Part shown: piece after piece, positions 5,640 to 5,679 of the stretch
How the letters are laid out: each line of letters starts with the position of its first letter
Numbering within the stretch: position 1 is the first letter of the stretch
Assembly (NCBI GenBank): GCA_021617435.1
Contig: JAJWCP010000089.1
Span: 1 to 5,679 of the forward strand
Reading direction: 5' to 3'
From: Pseudomonadota bacterium
GTDB taxonomy: Bacteria; Pseudomonadota; Alphaproteobacteria; RF32; CAG-239
Length of the DNA stretch: 5,679 nucleotides
Program-made: the position numbers and the translations under genes
The notes under the pieces: generated by a model
What the model saw: only the letters and a program-made list of their open reading frames with translations
Database searches by the model: none
Told to the model about the DNA's origin: nothing

Positions 5640-5679
5640 GCTCGCGTTTTTTTTTTGCAATATTTACGAGTCCGTGCTG

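Noticed and set aside
5602..5656. Plus-strand intrinsic terminator: 15-bp hairpin then ten T's (5647-5656)
   Set aside because: The stem is AT-rich, the T-run starts seven bases after it, and no plus-strand gene ends nearby. The ribosome-binding-site role on the minus strand explains the hairpin better.

Overview
The window looks like a stretch of a moderately AT-rich alphaproteobacterial chromosome. The LepA sequence has an alphaproteobacterial flavour, and the prepilin has an unusual type IV-like signal (GRSMVEMLGV...). From memory only, I associate that signal with uncultured, gut- or host-associated Alphaproteobacteria (the 'Azospirillum sp. CAG' / RF32 type of genome). The lineage call is therefore inference, at moderate confidence at best. 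The standard genetic code fits all five genes.

Layout: (1) 27-1178 (+) is an AI-2E/PerM-family membrane protein. (2) 1175-2161 (-) is an unrecognised soluble, probably helical 328-residue protein. It is translated behind (3) 2172-2609 (-), a small GNAT acetyltransferase, and the two form a tight operon from a recognisable sigma70-type promoter at 2633-2661. Gene 1 and the operon converge and share the tetranucleotide TTAA, which holds both stop codons. (4) 2729-4531 (+) is lepA (elongation factor 4), intact at 600 residues and divergent from the GNAT operon. (5) 4531-4760 is a convergent intergenic region filled by two tandem units of 105 bp. Each folds into a hairpin around a shared core, but the stem sequences differ. 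(6) 4781-5599 (-) is a type IV pilin-like/pseudopilin precursor. Its leader is abnormally long (73 residues) because repetitive DNA sits in frame between the start codon and the prepilin-peptidase site. (7) 5602-5639 is a 15-bp hairpin whose 3' arm (read on the minus strand) contains the prepilin's ribosome binding site.

The most interesting region is 4531-5656: repeated, structured DNA both outside and inside a coding sequence. The clearest element (5395-5484, 90 bp, 30 codons) has 33-bp terminal inverted repeats with 28/33 identity. Each terminal repeat is itself a hairpin, and where the two copies differ the changes are paired (TT:AA against CC:GG), so the small hairpins appear to be what is conserved. 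An in-frame palindromic insertion of this kind is reminiscent of Rickettsia palindromic elements, although the sequence is not claimed to be homologous.

The genes do not form one obvious pathway. There is a housekeeping translation GTPase, a transporter-like protein, an acetyltransferase/orphan pair and a surface or secretion pilin. No RNA gene, CRISPR array, transposase or phage gene was seen.
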